A stretch of DNA of 42,048 nucleotides from an uncultured Alphaproteobacteria bacterium. Its GTDB lineage: Bacteria; Pseudomonadota; Alphaproteobacteria; Caulobacterales; Aquidulcibacteraceae. The stretch lies in NCBI GenBank assembly GCA_902826335.1, contig CADEEL010000012.1, forward strand, positions 1-42,048, written 5' to 3'. A model generated the notes under the pieces. It was not told where the DNA came from, did no database searches, and was given only the letters and a program-made list of their open reading frames with translations. Position 1 is the first letter of the stretch; each line of letters starts with the position of its first letter. Below are positions 16,355-24,040 of the stretch, in pieces. The position numbers were made by a program, and so were the translations under genes.

Positions 16355-17806
16355 GTGATTACTTTTGACCAGCTCGGCCTGGCCGCGCCGCTTTTGAAGG
16401 CGCTGGCCGGCGAAGGCTATGACCATCCCACACCGATCCAGACGCAAGCGATTCCGCCTGTTCTCGCCGGCCGCGATCTCATCGGCCTGGCGCAGACCGG
16501 CACCGGCAAGACGGCCGCGTTCGCGCTGCCCATCCTGCAACGCCTCGCCAGCCCCCGGCGCCATCCTGGCGCGCGGTCATGCCGCACACTTGTGCTTGCG
16601 CCAACGCGTGAGCTTGCCGCCCAGATCGCGGATTCGTTCCGCGCCTATGGCAAGTTCATCGGCCTCTCCACGGCGGTGGTGTTCGGCGGCACGCCCATCG
16701 GCAAGCAGTTCAAGGCGCTTGAGCGCGGCGTCGATATTCTCGTCGCCACGCCGGGGCGCCTGCTCGATCTTGTCGAGCAGCGCGGCTGCCGGCTCGATAG
16801 CGTTGAAGTGCTTGTGCTCGATGAAGCCGATCACATGATGGATCTGGGTTTCATCGTGCCGCTGCGGCGCATCGCCAAGCTGCTGCCCAAGGAGCGCCAG
16901 ACGCTGTTTTTCTCCGCCACCATGCCGGAAGAGATCGCCGATCTCGCGCAGCAATTCATCACCGATCCCGTGCGCGTTGCGGTCGCGCCCGTCTCTGCGG
17001 CGGCCGAGCGCGTGGCCCAGCATGTCATCCATGTCGAAGGCTCGAAGAAGCAGGCGCTGCTGCACAGCTTGCTGGAAGATAAGCGCATAACACGCGCGCT
17101 TGTTTTTACGCGCACCAAGCATGGCGCCAACCGGGTGGTCGATCGGCTGAACGAAGCCGGGCTTGAAGCCGAGGCCATCCACGGCAACAAAAGCCAAGGC
17201 CAGCGTGAGCGCGCGCTCGATGCGTTCAAGAAGGGCCGGGCGCGCCTGCTCGTCGCCACTGAAATCGCCGCGCGCGGCATTGACGTGGAGAATGTCTCGC
17301 ACGTCATCAATTTCGATCTGCCGGACGTGCCCGAGCAATATGTGCATCGCATCGGCCGCACGGCGCGGGCTGGCGCGGAAGGCGCGGCCATCAGCTTCTG
17401 CGCGCCGGATGAACGCGGCAATCTGCGTGACATCGAGCGGCTGACAAAAATTCCCGTGCCGGTGATGGAGCACGCGTTTTCGCTGTCCGCGCCGCGCGCG
17501 GGAGAGCGCACGCCGCAGCGCGCCAAGCCGCATCGGCCCGCTTATGCGCCGAAGGGGCGCGCGGGCCATGATGGCAAGCCGCAGCGGTCAGCCTATCCGC
17601 CTAAGGCGCAAGCCGGGCATGAAGAGGCGGCGCGCGGTTACGCCAAGCCAAAGCATGCGCGCGATGGCGCCCGTGACGATGGCGATCGCCGCGATCGCAA
17701 AGGCCAGCAGGTCTGGTCAAACAATGGCCCGCCGCGCGCGAACGCAAACAGCGGCCCGCCGCGCGGCGCCAAGCCGCAACGGCGCGGCGCCAGCCGTCCG
17801 CGGTAA
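16355..17806 (+). CDS. rhlE: DEAD-box ATP-dependent RNA helicase, RhlE-like
   Basis: A 483-residue helicase with all DEAD-box motifs in order: Q motif ([13 protein letters not shown]), I (AQTGTGKT), Ia (PTRELA), Ib (TPGR), II (DEAD), III (SAT), V ([11 protein letters not shown]) and VI ([10 protein letters not shown]). A basic low-complexity tail of about 110 residues follows. It likely remodels RNA in ribosome assembly or mRNA decay. I chose GTG 16355 (VITFDQLGL) because the family begins just before this F-x-x-LGL motif; the upstream in-frame extension to 16223 is Arg-rich and unlike the family. No strong ribosome binding site is seen, so the start is less certain than the product. Confidence 0.9.
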   Translation: MITFDQLGLAAPLLKALAGEGYDHPTPIQTQAIPPVLAGRDLIGLAQTGTGKTAAFALPILQRLASPRRHPGARSCRTLVLAPTRELAAQIADSFRAYGKFIGLSTAVVFGGTPIGKQFKALERGVDILVATPGRLLDLVEQRGCRLDSVEVLVLDEADHMMDLGFIVPLRRIAKLLPKERQTLFFSATMPEEIADLAQQFITDPVRVAVAPVSAAAERVAQHVIHVEGSKKQALLHSLLEDKRITRALVFTRTKHGANRVVDRLNEAGLEAEAIHGNKSQGQRERALDAFKKGRARLLVATEIAARGIDVENVSHVINFDLPDVPEQYVHRIGRTARAGAEGAAISFCAPDERGNLRDIERLTKIPVPVMEHAFSLSAPRAGERTPQRAKPHRPAYAPKGRAGHDGKPQRSAYPPKAQAGHEEAARGYAKPKHARDGARDDGDRRDRKGQQVWSNNGPPRANANSGPPRGAKPQRRGASRPR

Positions 17807-17835
17807 TATCAGAGCGATTTGCGCTTAAGTCGAAA

Positions 17836-17948
17836 CACCACCCATCCCCGGGGCGCCGTGCAAGCGGCGGGCCCGGGGCCCATAAGCTCAACCGACCGAA
17901 ATTATGGGGCTCGGAATTGCGCCGCGCGCAATCCGGGGATGGGTGGTG
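17836..17948 (+). repeat. 113-bp palindromic intergenic repeat
   Basis: Perfect 16-bp ends: CACCACCCATCCCCGG (17836-17851) and CCGGGGATGGGTGGTG (17933-17948). Inside are further GC palindromes (GGGCCCGGGGCCC region). It has no open frame of note and lies directly downstream of the helicase gene, where it could form a strong RNA hairpin. With the MITE-like element next to it, it fills the 540-bp gap 17807-18347; the remaining stretch 17949-18037 shows nothing I recognise. Confidence 0.7.
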
Positions 17949-18037
17949 AAACCATTCAATTCGAACGAATGCGCTCCCGATTTTGAATTGACGCAATCTT
18001 CGCGGCAATCCGGCGCCCACTTCGTTGGAAAAAAACT

Positions 18038-18351
18038 CTAGCAGGCTGTTGAAATAGGTCTTTCATCCCCCCTTAGTCGACTACGTCGACAGCTCCCCCG
18101 CCACCCGAACGCTTCGCGATCGGGCGATATTCCGTTGCCAGAATCGCGAAGCGATTCTGGTGGGGGGAGCAAACCCTCTCTGAATCGATTCCGCTTTTTC
18201 CTCCCCCGTTCACGGGGGCTTCGCAGCGATCAGCAATCGATCCAGTGGATCGATTGCCGCGCAGAAGGCGGAGCGAAGCGGAGCAGGGTGATCGCGAAGC
18301 GATCGGAGGGGGGCGAGCATGCAAATCGCGACTTTTTCAACAGCCTGCTAG
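18038..18351. mobile_element. MITE-like non-autonomous element with perfect terminal inverted repeats
   Basis: Bounded by CTAGCAGGCTGTTGAAA (18038-18054) and its exact reverse complement at 18335-18351. The outermost CTAG on each side fits a 4-bp target duplication, leaving 13-bp terminal repeats beginning CAGGCTGTTGAAA, a type of end seen on several IS elements. The 300-bp interior has no transposase frame but several hairpins such as AGAATCGCGAAGCGATTCT and ATCGATCCAGTGGATCGAT. The right CTAG supplies the stop codon of the minus-strand lipoprotein gene. Assignment to an IS family (IS5-like CTAG target) is tentative. Confidence 0.7.
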
Positions 18352-19148
18352 ATGCTGCGCCCGCAGCCTTCGAGCACGCGCCCATCGAGCTCCACTGTGA
18401 CGCGCGCGGGATAGGGCTCACCGCTCATCACGTCCTGACAGGGCGTGCGCCGGATTGTGATGCGCATGCGCTGCGGGCTGGCGATAGTGTAAATCTCGCC
18501 CTGATAGGCTGGATAGGTCGGCGCCGGCCGCGCGGCCTCGATGCGGTTGTTGCCGTAATCGTAGGAGAGCACCAGGCGATCGGCGTACATGTCGAGCAGC
18601 CAGCCCGGCTCGTTGCCCACGGCGCGAAAGTCGATTCCGGCCGCGCGCAATTCCGCTGTGTTGTGCCCGCCTTCGCCGGTCTGTGCGGCGGGCGGCTGCG
18701 CAGCTGGCGCGGGCGCCTGCTGCACTGGCGCTTCCGGCGCCGCGCCGATCACGCGGATGCGCACATCGATCTGGTTCGAGGCGCCGCGCGTCAGCACAGG
18801 ATATGAATCGATAGAAGTTGCGCGCAGTTCGCCGCCCGGATCGCGCAATTCCGCGCGCATCACATAGGTGCGATCGCGCCGAATGCGGAAGAGATCGTAT
18901 TCGACGGTGAAGGGGAAAGGCGGGCCGAATTCGCCCACCACCGACATGCGCTGTTCAGCGATGACGTCGGCGTCATTTTGGTCCGTCACATCTTCCAGCG
19001 TCACGCGCAGCGTGCCCGGTCGGGGCAGCGGCGCGCGCTCAAGATAGGTGACATTGCCGGTGACCTGCCCGCGCGTCGGCGCGGCGGGCTCCATCGACAT
19101 GCAGCCCGCGAGCGCGAAGGCGAGTAGAGCAGGGAGAAGCAGCCGCAT
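18348..19148 (-). CDS. YbaY-like lipoprotein with C-terminal COG3650-type domain
   Basis: A 266-residue lipoprotein: signal peptide with lipobox LAGC (Cys near 16), an N-terminal YbaY-like beta-sandwich (about 25-140; GQVTGNVTYLERAPLPRPGTL), a Pro/Ala/Gln linker, and a C-terminal domain of COG3650 type (about 175-266; GNEPGWLLDMYADRL, CQDVMSGEPYPARV, GCG). GGAGG precedes ATG 19148 by 6 bases; an ATG at 19202 is less likely. The reading frame stops at the TAG inside the CTAG flank of the MITE-like element, immediately after GRSI. Function is probably envelope-associated; the specific role is unknown. Confidence 0.77.
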   Translation of the reverse strand: MRLLLPALLAFALAGCMSMEPAAPTRGQVTGNVTYLERAPLPRPGTLRVTLEDVTDQNDADVIAEQRMSVVGEFGPPFPFTVEYDLFRIRRDRTYVMRAELRDPGGELRATSIDSYPVLTRGASNQIDVRIRVIGAAPEAPVQQAPAPAAQPPAAQTGEGGHNTAELRAAGIDFRAVGNEPGWLLDMYADRLVLSYDYGNNRIEAARPAPTYPAYQGEIYTIASPQRMRITIRRTPCQDVMSGEPYPARVTVELDGRVLEGCGRSI

Positions 19149-19262
19149 GATTTCCTCCGGATGCCGCCTATGCATAGACTGCGTCGCGGGCGCGCGAAAC
19201 ACCGCGCGCGCGCAACGCGAACGCTAGTAGGCGAACGGGGCGGTTTCGCGGCTGTGGGCGGG

Positions 19263-19793
19263 TTACGGCGTTGCCGCGCCGGTGCGGATGAAGGACGCCA
19301 GCCGCGCGAATTGTTCGCCAACCACCTGATCGCCCAGCGGCGCGAACGCGTCGAGCGCGTCGGCCGCCTGGCCGGCCAGTACATAAGTGAGCGTCAACCG
19401 CGCGCCTTCGCCCGCAGGTGTGAGCGAGAAGGTCATGACGCCGTTCAGCGGGCTTGCCTGAAGGGGCCCAAGCCCCCCGACGAGCCGCAAGGTCTGGCCT
19501 GGCAGCGCCATCGTGACCTGCATGTGCGTGACGCTGCCGCCGGGCCAGCGCTCGCAGAAGCAGCCGGGCGCTGCAAGGTCCAGGCGCAGGCGCCGCGCAT
19601 CACCCGAATAAGTGTGTGCGCCGCTCCACCAGCGATCGATCCGGCCGATGGCGCGCCAAACGTCCTCCGGCGGTGCGGCGAATTCGGCGCTGTAGCGCAG
19701 CTCCGCGCGCTCCGGCGTGGCGCTGACCACTTCGGCCGCGGCCGACGCGGCCGCGCTGCTCCAGGCGATGGCGGCGGCAAGCAACAGTTTCAT
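19263..19793 (-). CDS. SRPBCC family protein with signal peptide
   Basis: A 176-residue protein with a signal peptide (cleavage near SAAASAAA, residue 20) and a START/Bet v1-like SRPBCC domain: FAAPPEDVWRAIGRIDRWW near 38, a Cys pair CFC in the middle, and a C-terminal helix with GEQFARLASFI. These domains bind hydrophobic ligands; an exported version is less common. Two TTGA-N8-TCAA palindromes lie directly upstream (19804-19842), so a TetR-type repressor probably controls it. The ligand is not predictable. Confidence 0.8.
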   Translation of the reverse strand: MKLLLAAAIAWSSAAASAAAEVVSATPERAELRYSAEFAAPPEDVWRAIGRIDRWWSGAHTYSGDARRLRLDLAAPGCFCERWPGGSVTHMQVTMALPGQTLRLVGGLGPLQASPLNGVMTFSLTPAGEGARLTLTYVLAGQAADALDAFAPLGDQVVGEQFARLASFIRTGAATP

Positions 19794-19803
19794 GGATCAC
19801 CCC

Positions 19804-19842
19804 TTGAGCGGTCACTCAAAGCGGTGTTGAGCGATCAGTCAA
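19804..19842 (-). promoter_or_regulatory. Tandem TetR-like operators before the SRPBCC gene
   Basis: On the minus strand, TTGACTGATCGCTCAA (19842-19827) and TTGAGTGACCGCTCAA (19819-19804) are two copies of a TTGA-N8-TCAA palindrome, 23 bp apart centre to centre. The nearer one ends 10 bp before the SRPBCC start, and TTGACT of the outer one could also be a -35 box. The arrangement suits a repressor dimer pair of TetR type; no such regulator gene is in the window. Confidence 0.6.
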
Positions 19843-19847
19843 GTGGA

Positions 19848-19891
19848 CCGCGTTCAGGAAAAGTGGATACCGGTTTTCCGTAAGAACGCGG
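19848..19891 (+). repeat. Nested palindromic repeat, GAAAAGTGG...CCGGTTTTCC type
   Basis: CCGCGTTC (19848-19855) pairs with GAACGCGG (19884-19891), and the inner GGAAAA pairs with TTTTCC. The layout, an outer stem with GGAAAAGTGG and CCGGTTTTCC inside, matches a widespread alphaproteobacterial intergenic palindrome and is the same class as 22210-22262 in this window. Confidence 0.65.
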
Positions 19892-19896
19892 CCCAA

Positions 19897-20610
19897 TTAT
19901 TGATTATTGCGGTTTCCGAGCGGCCGACCGGTGTCCACTCGGCCTGAAACCGCAATAGCCCGGGAGCGTACGCGGTCGAGCCAGAAGCCGAGCGCGGCGA
20001 ACAGGCTGTACGCCGCGAGCGCGCCGATCGCCGCCTGCTGGATGCTAGGTTGGGGCGGCCCGAGCTTTTCGATCGCCAGCACCGCCAACATCAAAGCCGC
20101 CGTCAGCCAAGGCAGGATGCGGCCGATGAGGCCGCGCGGCGTCGTGAACTTCAAATAGAGTCCAAAGCCGATCGCGAAGAGGCCGAGCTCAGCGCCGAAC
20201 GCCAGCGGCGGGTTATCCCACCAGCCGAGCCCCACGCGCGGCCCGCCTGGATAGAGGAGGAGATCCGGTGCGTGGACGAGAAAATCCAGAGCCCAATGGG
20301 ACAACACCAGCGCGCCGATCACGCAGGCGGCGCCCCAGCCTGCGGCGCGGTCAAGCACGCGATAGATGAGCGCGCCGGCAATCGCCCAGCCCAGGGCGCC
20401 GGGCAAGGAATGCGTCCAGGGCATATCGTAGAGATCGAGATCGGAGGCGGCGAGAAAACCAGGAACGATGCGGGCGTGTTCGACGCCAGCGAGAATGAAG
20501 CCGCCCCAGGCGAAATCCATGAGCTGGACGGCGATGAAGCCCGCGCCGAGCGAGGGCGCCCGTTTGAGGGCGCCGGCGGCGAAGGCTGGCGCGTAATGAC
20601 CTGCGAACAT
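19897..20610 (-). CDS. YdjM/DUF457-like membrane protein (putative metal-dependent hydrolase)
   Basis: A 237-residue polytopic protein with five or six hydrophobic spans. It starts MFAGHYAPAFAAG and contains WTHSLPGALGWA (near 65) and LSHWALDFLVHAPD (near 105), His/Asp motifs like those of the YdjM/DUF457 family of membrane-bound putative hydrolases. Function is not established. AAGGGG precedes the ATG. The C-terminus after about residue 218 (VSGRVDTGRP onward) is encoded by an intergenic palindrome and is probably an acquired tail. Confidence 0.65.
   Translation of the reverse strand: MFAGHYAPAFAAGALKRAPSLGAGFIAVQLMDFAWGGFILAGVEHARIVPGFLAASDLDLYDMPWTHSLPGALGWAIAGALIYRVLDRAAGWGAACVIGALVLSHWALDFLVHAPDLLLYPGGPRVGLGWWDNPPLAFGAELGLFAIGFGLYLKFTTPRGLIGRILPWLTAALMLAVLAIEKLGPPQPSIQQAAIGALAAYSLFAALGFWLDRVRSRAIAVSGRVDTGRPLGNRNNQ
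19905..19957 (+). repeat. Palindromic repeat overlapping the 3' end of the YdjM-like gene
   Basis: TATTGCGGTTTC (19905-19916) is the exact complement of GAAACCGCAATA (19946-19957), with further pairing inside (CGGCCGA/TCGGCC). The minus-strand gene ending at 19897 runs through the whole hairpin, so its last 15-20 residues are repeat-encoded. Confidence 0.7.
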
Positions 20611-20650
20611 GAGTGGCCCCTTCTCGCGTCAGTGTGGTCTTCCGGCTTAA

Positions 20651-21061
20651 TCAGCGCAATGCGCGGTTCAATCGCGCGCGAAGGCGGTCCTGATCCCGCG
20701 TTTCGCATTCCCAGATCACCAGCGCGTCCCATCCTAACTCGGCGAGGGCGCTGAGCACGACCGCATCGCGTGTGCGGTTGCGTGCGATTTTAGCGCGCCA
20801 GTAGGCGGCGTTGGCTTTCGGCGCGCGCGCGCCGCGTTTGCAGGCATGGCCATGCCAGAAGCAGCCATGCACGAAGATCACCTTGCGCCGCGCGACAAAG
20901 ACGAGATCGGGCCGGCCCGGCAGGCCGCGCCCACCCAGCCGAAAGCGGAAGCCGAGGGCATGCGCGGCGCTGCGCACGATGATCTCGGGCGTGGTGTCCT
21001 TGGCCTTGACCGCGCGCATGATCGCGGCGCGCTCCTCGCGCGTGAAGGGATCGAGGCTCAC
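20651..21061 (-). CDS. vsr: Very short patch repair endonuclease Vsr
   Basis: A 136-residue Vsr endonuclease, full length. It nicks DNA 5' of a T:G mismatch made by deamination of 5-methylcytosine. Visible signature: catalytic Asp52 in GRPDLVF, the FWHGH motif (68-72), and zinc ligands Cys67, His72, Cys74 and a Cys near 119 in IWECET. Its ATG overlaps the stop of the upstream cytosine methyltransferase by 4 bp. This is the expected partnership: the methyltransferase creates the mutational hazard and Vsr repairs it. Confidence 0.95.
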   Translation of the reverse strand: MSLDPFTREERAAIMRAVKAKDTTPEIIVRSAAHALGFRFRLGGRGLPGRPDLVFVARRKVIFVHGCFWHGHACKRGARAPKANAAYWRAKIARNRTRDAVVLSALAELGWDALVIWECETRDQDRLRARLNRALR

Positions 21062-22200
21062 GCTCGCGCCAGTGTGCGCGGCGCCGCGCGCGCGAGCGGC
21101 GTAAGGATCGAATTCGCCAGGAACCGAACAACCGGAACGGATACGGCGTCGCCGAACAGATGCAGCGCGGCGCTCGTTCGCTCCGGGATCGGATAATCGT
21201 CCCCAACGCCCATGAGCCGCGCCGCCTCGCGCGCCGAGAGCCAGCGTGAGCGAATGTCTTGGCCTTCAACAAAGAGAAGCAATTGCCGGCTTGAGCCGCC
21301 GGCCGGCGTGCGCAGGCAGCCGGCGAGCCCGTCAAAGCGCGCTTCGGCGCGTTGAACTTTTTGTCCGCTCTCGATGCGGATACGCCGATACACCGCGCCG
21401 ATCGTGCGCGCGCCGTTGGCCTTTAACGCTTCGAGCCGGGCGCGGTGCTGGGGATTCATAAGGCTGATCAACGCCTGCGTTTGCGCCGCGCTACGCCAGG
21501 CGACGGCGTCATCAGGTTCAAGCAGATCGGCCAGAATTGTATTTCGTTTCGGCGGCGCGGGCGCACGCCACCAGATCCAGCGCGCCTTGAGCGGAGTCAT
21601 CAGCCGCTCATAGGCGGCGACGACGCCCGGCGAATGAAAGGGCGGCACTGGCTGTTCGGCCACGATGGCGGGCGGCGGCGGCGTGCGCGTGGCGATGATG
21701 AAGAGCCGCGGCCGCGAGTGCGGTGTAAAGTGCGCTGCGTCGATCTCCAGCGCGCCGGCGCGATAGCCAAGCGCATCCAGCGCCGCGATCAGGGCCGCGA
21801 AGTCCGCCCCGCCGCGCGAAGTGAGCAGCCCGCAGACGTTTTCCAGCGCCAGGGTCTCGGGCGCGCGCCCCTCCAGCGCGAGCGCCGAGATGATCCGGTG
21901 AAAGCCCCAGAACGCGCCCGAGCGCGGCGCGCTTAGCCCCCCGCGCGCGCCGGCCAGCGATAGGTCCTGACACGGAAAGCTGGCCCAGGCGAGCGCGGCG
22001 CGGCCGGGCAGGTCGGCCGGCGTGAGCCGCCACACATCCTCAAGCCGAAACGGCGCGCCGGGGAAGGCGCGCAGATAGGCCTCGGCCTTGGCGGGATCAT
22101 TGTCATTGGCGAATACGCAGTGGAACGATGGCTCAAGGCCCAAGCGCGCCAAGCCGCCGCCCGCGAAAAATTCGTAGAACGGGGCGGAATCAGGGTGCAT
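21058..22200 (-). CDS. DNA (cytosine-5-)-methyltransferase
   Basis: A 380-residue C5 methyltransferase. Motif I FFAGGGLARLGL (10-21) binds S-adenosylmethionine, motif IV SFPCQDLSLAG contains catalytic Cys77, motif VI is LENVCGLL and motif VIII HSRPRLFI. A target-recognition region fills about 200-310 and motif X (FGDAVSVPVV) closes the fold. It is translationally coupled to vsr. No restriction endonuclease gene adjoins, so it may be an orphan (Dcm-like) enzyme for chromosome marking or anti-restriction. The recognition sequence cannot be read from the protein. Palindromic repeats lie immediately upstream. Confidence 0.93.
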   Translation of the reverse strand: MHPDSAPFYEFFAGGGLARLGLEPSFHCVFANDNDPAKAEAYLRAFPGAPFRLEDVWRLTPADLPGRAALAWASFPCQDLSLAGARGGLSAPRSGAFWGFHRIISALALEGRAPETLALENVCGLLTSRGGADFAALIAALDALGYRAGALEIDAAHFTPHSRPRLFIIATRTPPPPAIVAEQPVPPFHSPGVVAAYERLMTPLKARWIWWRAPAPPKRNTILADLLEPDDAVAWRSAAQTQALISLMNPQHRARLEALKANGARTIGAVYRRIRIESGQKVQRAEARFDGLAGCLRTPAGGSSRQLLLFVEGQDIRSRWLSAREAARLMGVGDDYPIPERTSAALHLFGDAVSVPVVRFLANSILTPLARAAPRTLARA

Positions 22201-22209
22201 TATCTCATG

Positions 22210-22262
22210 TTAGAGCGGTTCCCGAAAAGTGTTACGCGGTTTTCGGACGAGAACCGCTCTAA
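22210..22262 (+). repeat. Palindromic repeat upstream of the methyltransferase gene
   Basis: TTAGAGCGGTTC (22210-22221) and GAACCGCTCTAA (22251-22262) are perfect inverted arms; CCGAAAA and TTTTCGG pair inside. This is the alphaproteobacterial AGAGCGGTTC/CGAAAAGTG intergenic class. It starts 10 bp before the methyltransferase ATG. Confidence 0.7.
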
Positions 22263-22272
22263 TTTATTGGTG

Positions 22273-22325
22273 TAGACCCGTTTTTTCCCGATTGAAGTGA
22301 TTCACTCCAATCGGGAACGGGTCTA
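22273..22325 (+). repeat. Second, triple-stem palindrome in the same gap
   Basis: TAGACCCGTT/AACGGGTCTA (22273-22282, 22316-22325) is the outer stem, CCCGATTG/CAATCGGG the middle stem, and AGTGA/TCACT the inner one, interrupted only by a 4-T bulge. The result is a nearly continuous 25-bp hairpin just 10 bp from the previous palindrome. Confidence 0.7.
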
Positions 22326-22385
22326 GTGCAAAAGCGCGCCGCGCCAGCCTCTCGGCTGAGCCAAGCGGCGGCTGGGGAGAAGGCC

Positions 22386-23252
22386 ATGGGCTTCGCCATC
22401 CCACTTGCGTCGCGCGCCGTTGTGGCGACGTGTGCGTTCGCCTTGGGGCTCGCCGGGTGCGGCCGGCCGGCCGCGACGGACCAGGGCGTCGGCGACCAGG
22501 TCACTATCGAGGAGCAGGGGCGCGCCCAGGCGGCCCAACAGCTTGCCGCGCTTGGCGCGCCAGCCAACGCAGAGCAGCGCGCGCAGTACGAGGGCGAATT
22601 CACCGCTTCGGGCGCCGCTGAGTCCGTCGGCGCCGGCGAGGGCGTATGGGAATTGCGTCTGGCGGCCGATTACGCCCAGTTCGAGCGGCCGGGCCTGGGC
22701 GAGGATGGCGGCGTCACGGGCCAGCGCGATTATCGCGCCCAAGGCATGCGCGTGACGGCCGGGCCGCTCATCATCACGCTGCGCGCGCAGGAATGCCGGC
22801 TGGGTGAGCGCGCGCCGCTGCCCTACATCGCCGACGTTCTCTATGACGGCGTCGCCTATCAAGGCTGCGCTCAGCGCGGCGTCAGCGAGTCCGAACGCCC
22901 GACCTGGGCGGCCGTGCTCGATGAATTGTTGCCGGCCATCGATGCGTGCCTCGCGCGCGCGGAATCGCGGCCGGCGCGTATCACGCAAGCAAGTCTGCTC
23001 GGCGAAGGGCAAGTGAGCGTGCGCCTGCGTGAGGCTGATGGAGGACGCCATGGCTGCGTCGCGGCGGTCGATGGCGCGCGGGTCGATGCGTTCGATCCGC
23101 TGCTCGATACGGATCGGCTGAGCGGCGAGGGCGATCCGGAGTTTCTACGGACGCCGGGCCCCGCGCCGCGCGCCAGCAATTGTCGGGTTGTGAACGAGGC
23201 GCGCGCCCCAAATGGGGAAGCGCTGGGCTGGCTTATCCGGCGGACCTGCTAA
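22386..23252 (+). CDS. Hypothetical lipoprotein
   Basis: A 288-residue protein with signal peptide and lipobox LAGC (Cys near 20), hence envelope-anchored. The mature part has four to six Cys residues in a pattern (ITLRAQECRL, YQGCAQRG, IDACLAR, HGCVAAV, ASNCRVV, RRTC) that may form disulfides. The segment VLYDGVAYQGC recalls the end of COG3650-like domains (as in the lipoprotein at 18348-19148), but I cannot assign a function. GGAG lies 6-9 bases before ATG 22386; an in-frame ATG at 22326 lies at the edge of the upstream palindrome and is less likely. Confidence 0.7.
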   Translation: MGFAIPLASRAVVATCAFALGLAGCGRPAATDQGVGDQVTIEEQGRAQAAQQLAALGAPANAEQRAQYEGEFTASGAAESVGAGEGVWELRLAADYAQFERPGLGEDGGVTGQRDYRAQGMRVTAGPLIITLRAQECRLGERAPLPYIADVLYDGVAYQGCAQRGVSESERPTWAAVLDELLPAIDACLARAESRPARITQASLLGEGQVSVRLREADGGRHGCVAAVDGARVDAFDPLLDTDRLSGEGDPEFLRTPGPAPRASNCRVVNEARAPNGEALGWLIRRTC

Positions 23253-23258
23253 CTTGAT

Positions 23259-23912
23259 CTAGTTGAACAGCGCGCCGATCCAGTCGCCAAATTCATGCAT
23301 GGCGTAAACGCCGAACCGGAAAAAATAATAGGCCGTCACCGTCGAGGCGATCGTGGCCAAGATGCTCATGAGCGCAAGCAGCCCATCGCGTTCCAGCAAA
23401 GCCAGCGCCATCAGCGAAATCGTCATGCCCGGCGGCCAGTTCCCGCCGGGAATGGGAATGATCAGCACGATCGCCATCAGCAGCGCCTGCAAGCCGAGCA
23501 GGATCGTGAACGGAAATTGCGTGGCGAACGTCAGGCGCGGCTTGAACAGCCGCTCGACGCGCCGCAACAGCGGCGCCGCGCCATTGACCGCCGCGCGCAG
23601 GCCCTCGCGCGGAAACGTCCAGGAGCGCATGAAGTGCGGCAGCCACAGGCGGCGCGCGCCCAACGTCAGCTGTAGGCTGGGCGCCAGCAGCAACGCCCCG
23701 AACACCGCGGAAATGCCTGGAATATTGGGGATGCACATCGGCAGCGCGAGGATGAGCAAAATGAGGCCGACCGCGCGCCCCTCAAGGCGATCCAGCAACT
23801 CGCCCACCGTCACACGCTCGTTCGGAAAGGCGTGCGTCAGCTCCAGCAACAGCTCGGACGTGCTCGGCGCGCGGGGGGGCTCGTGAGCCTGTGAAGCAGT
23901 GGCGGCGTCCAT
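23259..23912 (-). CDS. ExoD family exopolysaccharide-synthesis membrane protein
   Basis: A 217-residue integral membrane protein of ExoD type (PF06055). A soluble N-terminus (RVTVGELLDRLEGRAVG, near 35) is followed by a Pro-rich hydrophobic block LPMCIPNIPGI, a central amphipathic region and two further span pairs ending in TAYYFFRFG. ExoD was described in Sinorhizobium as needed for exopolysaccharide production and alkaline tolerance; its biochemistry is unknown. GAGGGG ends 2-3 bases before ATG 23912. It converges 6 bp from the end of the upstream lipoprotein gene. No polysaccharide genes surround it. Confidence 0.82.
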   Translation of the reverse strand: MDAATASQAHEPPRAPSTSELLLELTHAFPNERVTVGELLDRLEGRAVGLILLILALPMCIPNIPGISAVFGALLLAPSLQLTLGARRLWLPHFMRSWTFPREGLRAAVNGAAPLLRRVERLFKPRLTFATQFPFTILLGLQALLMAIVLIIPIPGGNWPPGMTISLMALALLERDGLLALMSILATIASTVTAYYFFRFGVYAMHEFGDWIGALFN

Positions 23913-24040
23913 ATCCCCTCGGAGGCAGACAGATGGGGCCGCGATTGCGATTCTTCTAGGGCGATGGATCGCTGAATTTGGGCTTTGCGCGCGGCCGTGT
24001 TGTTCAGGTCTCGTCAACCGAACCGGCTCACAAAACGTTC

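Noticed and set aside
20651-22200. A complete restriction-modification system
   Set aside because: Only the methyltransferase and Vsr are present; flanking genes are a membrane protein and a lipoprotein.
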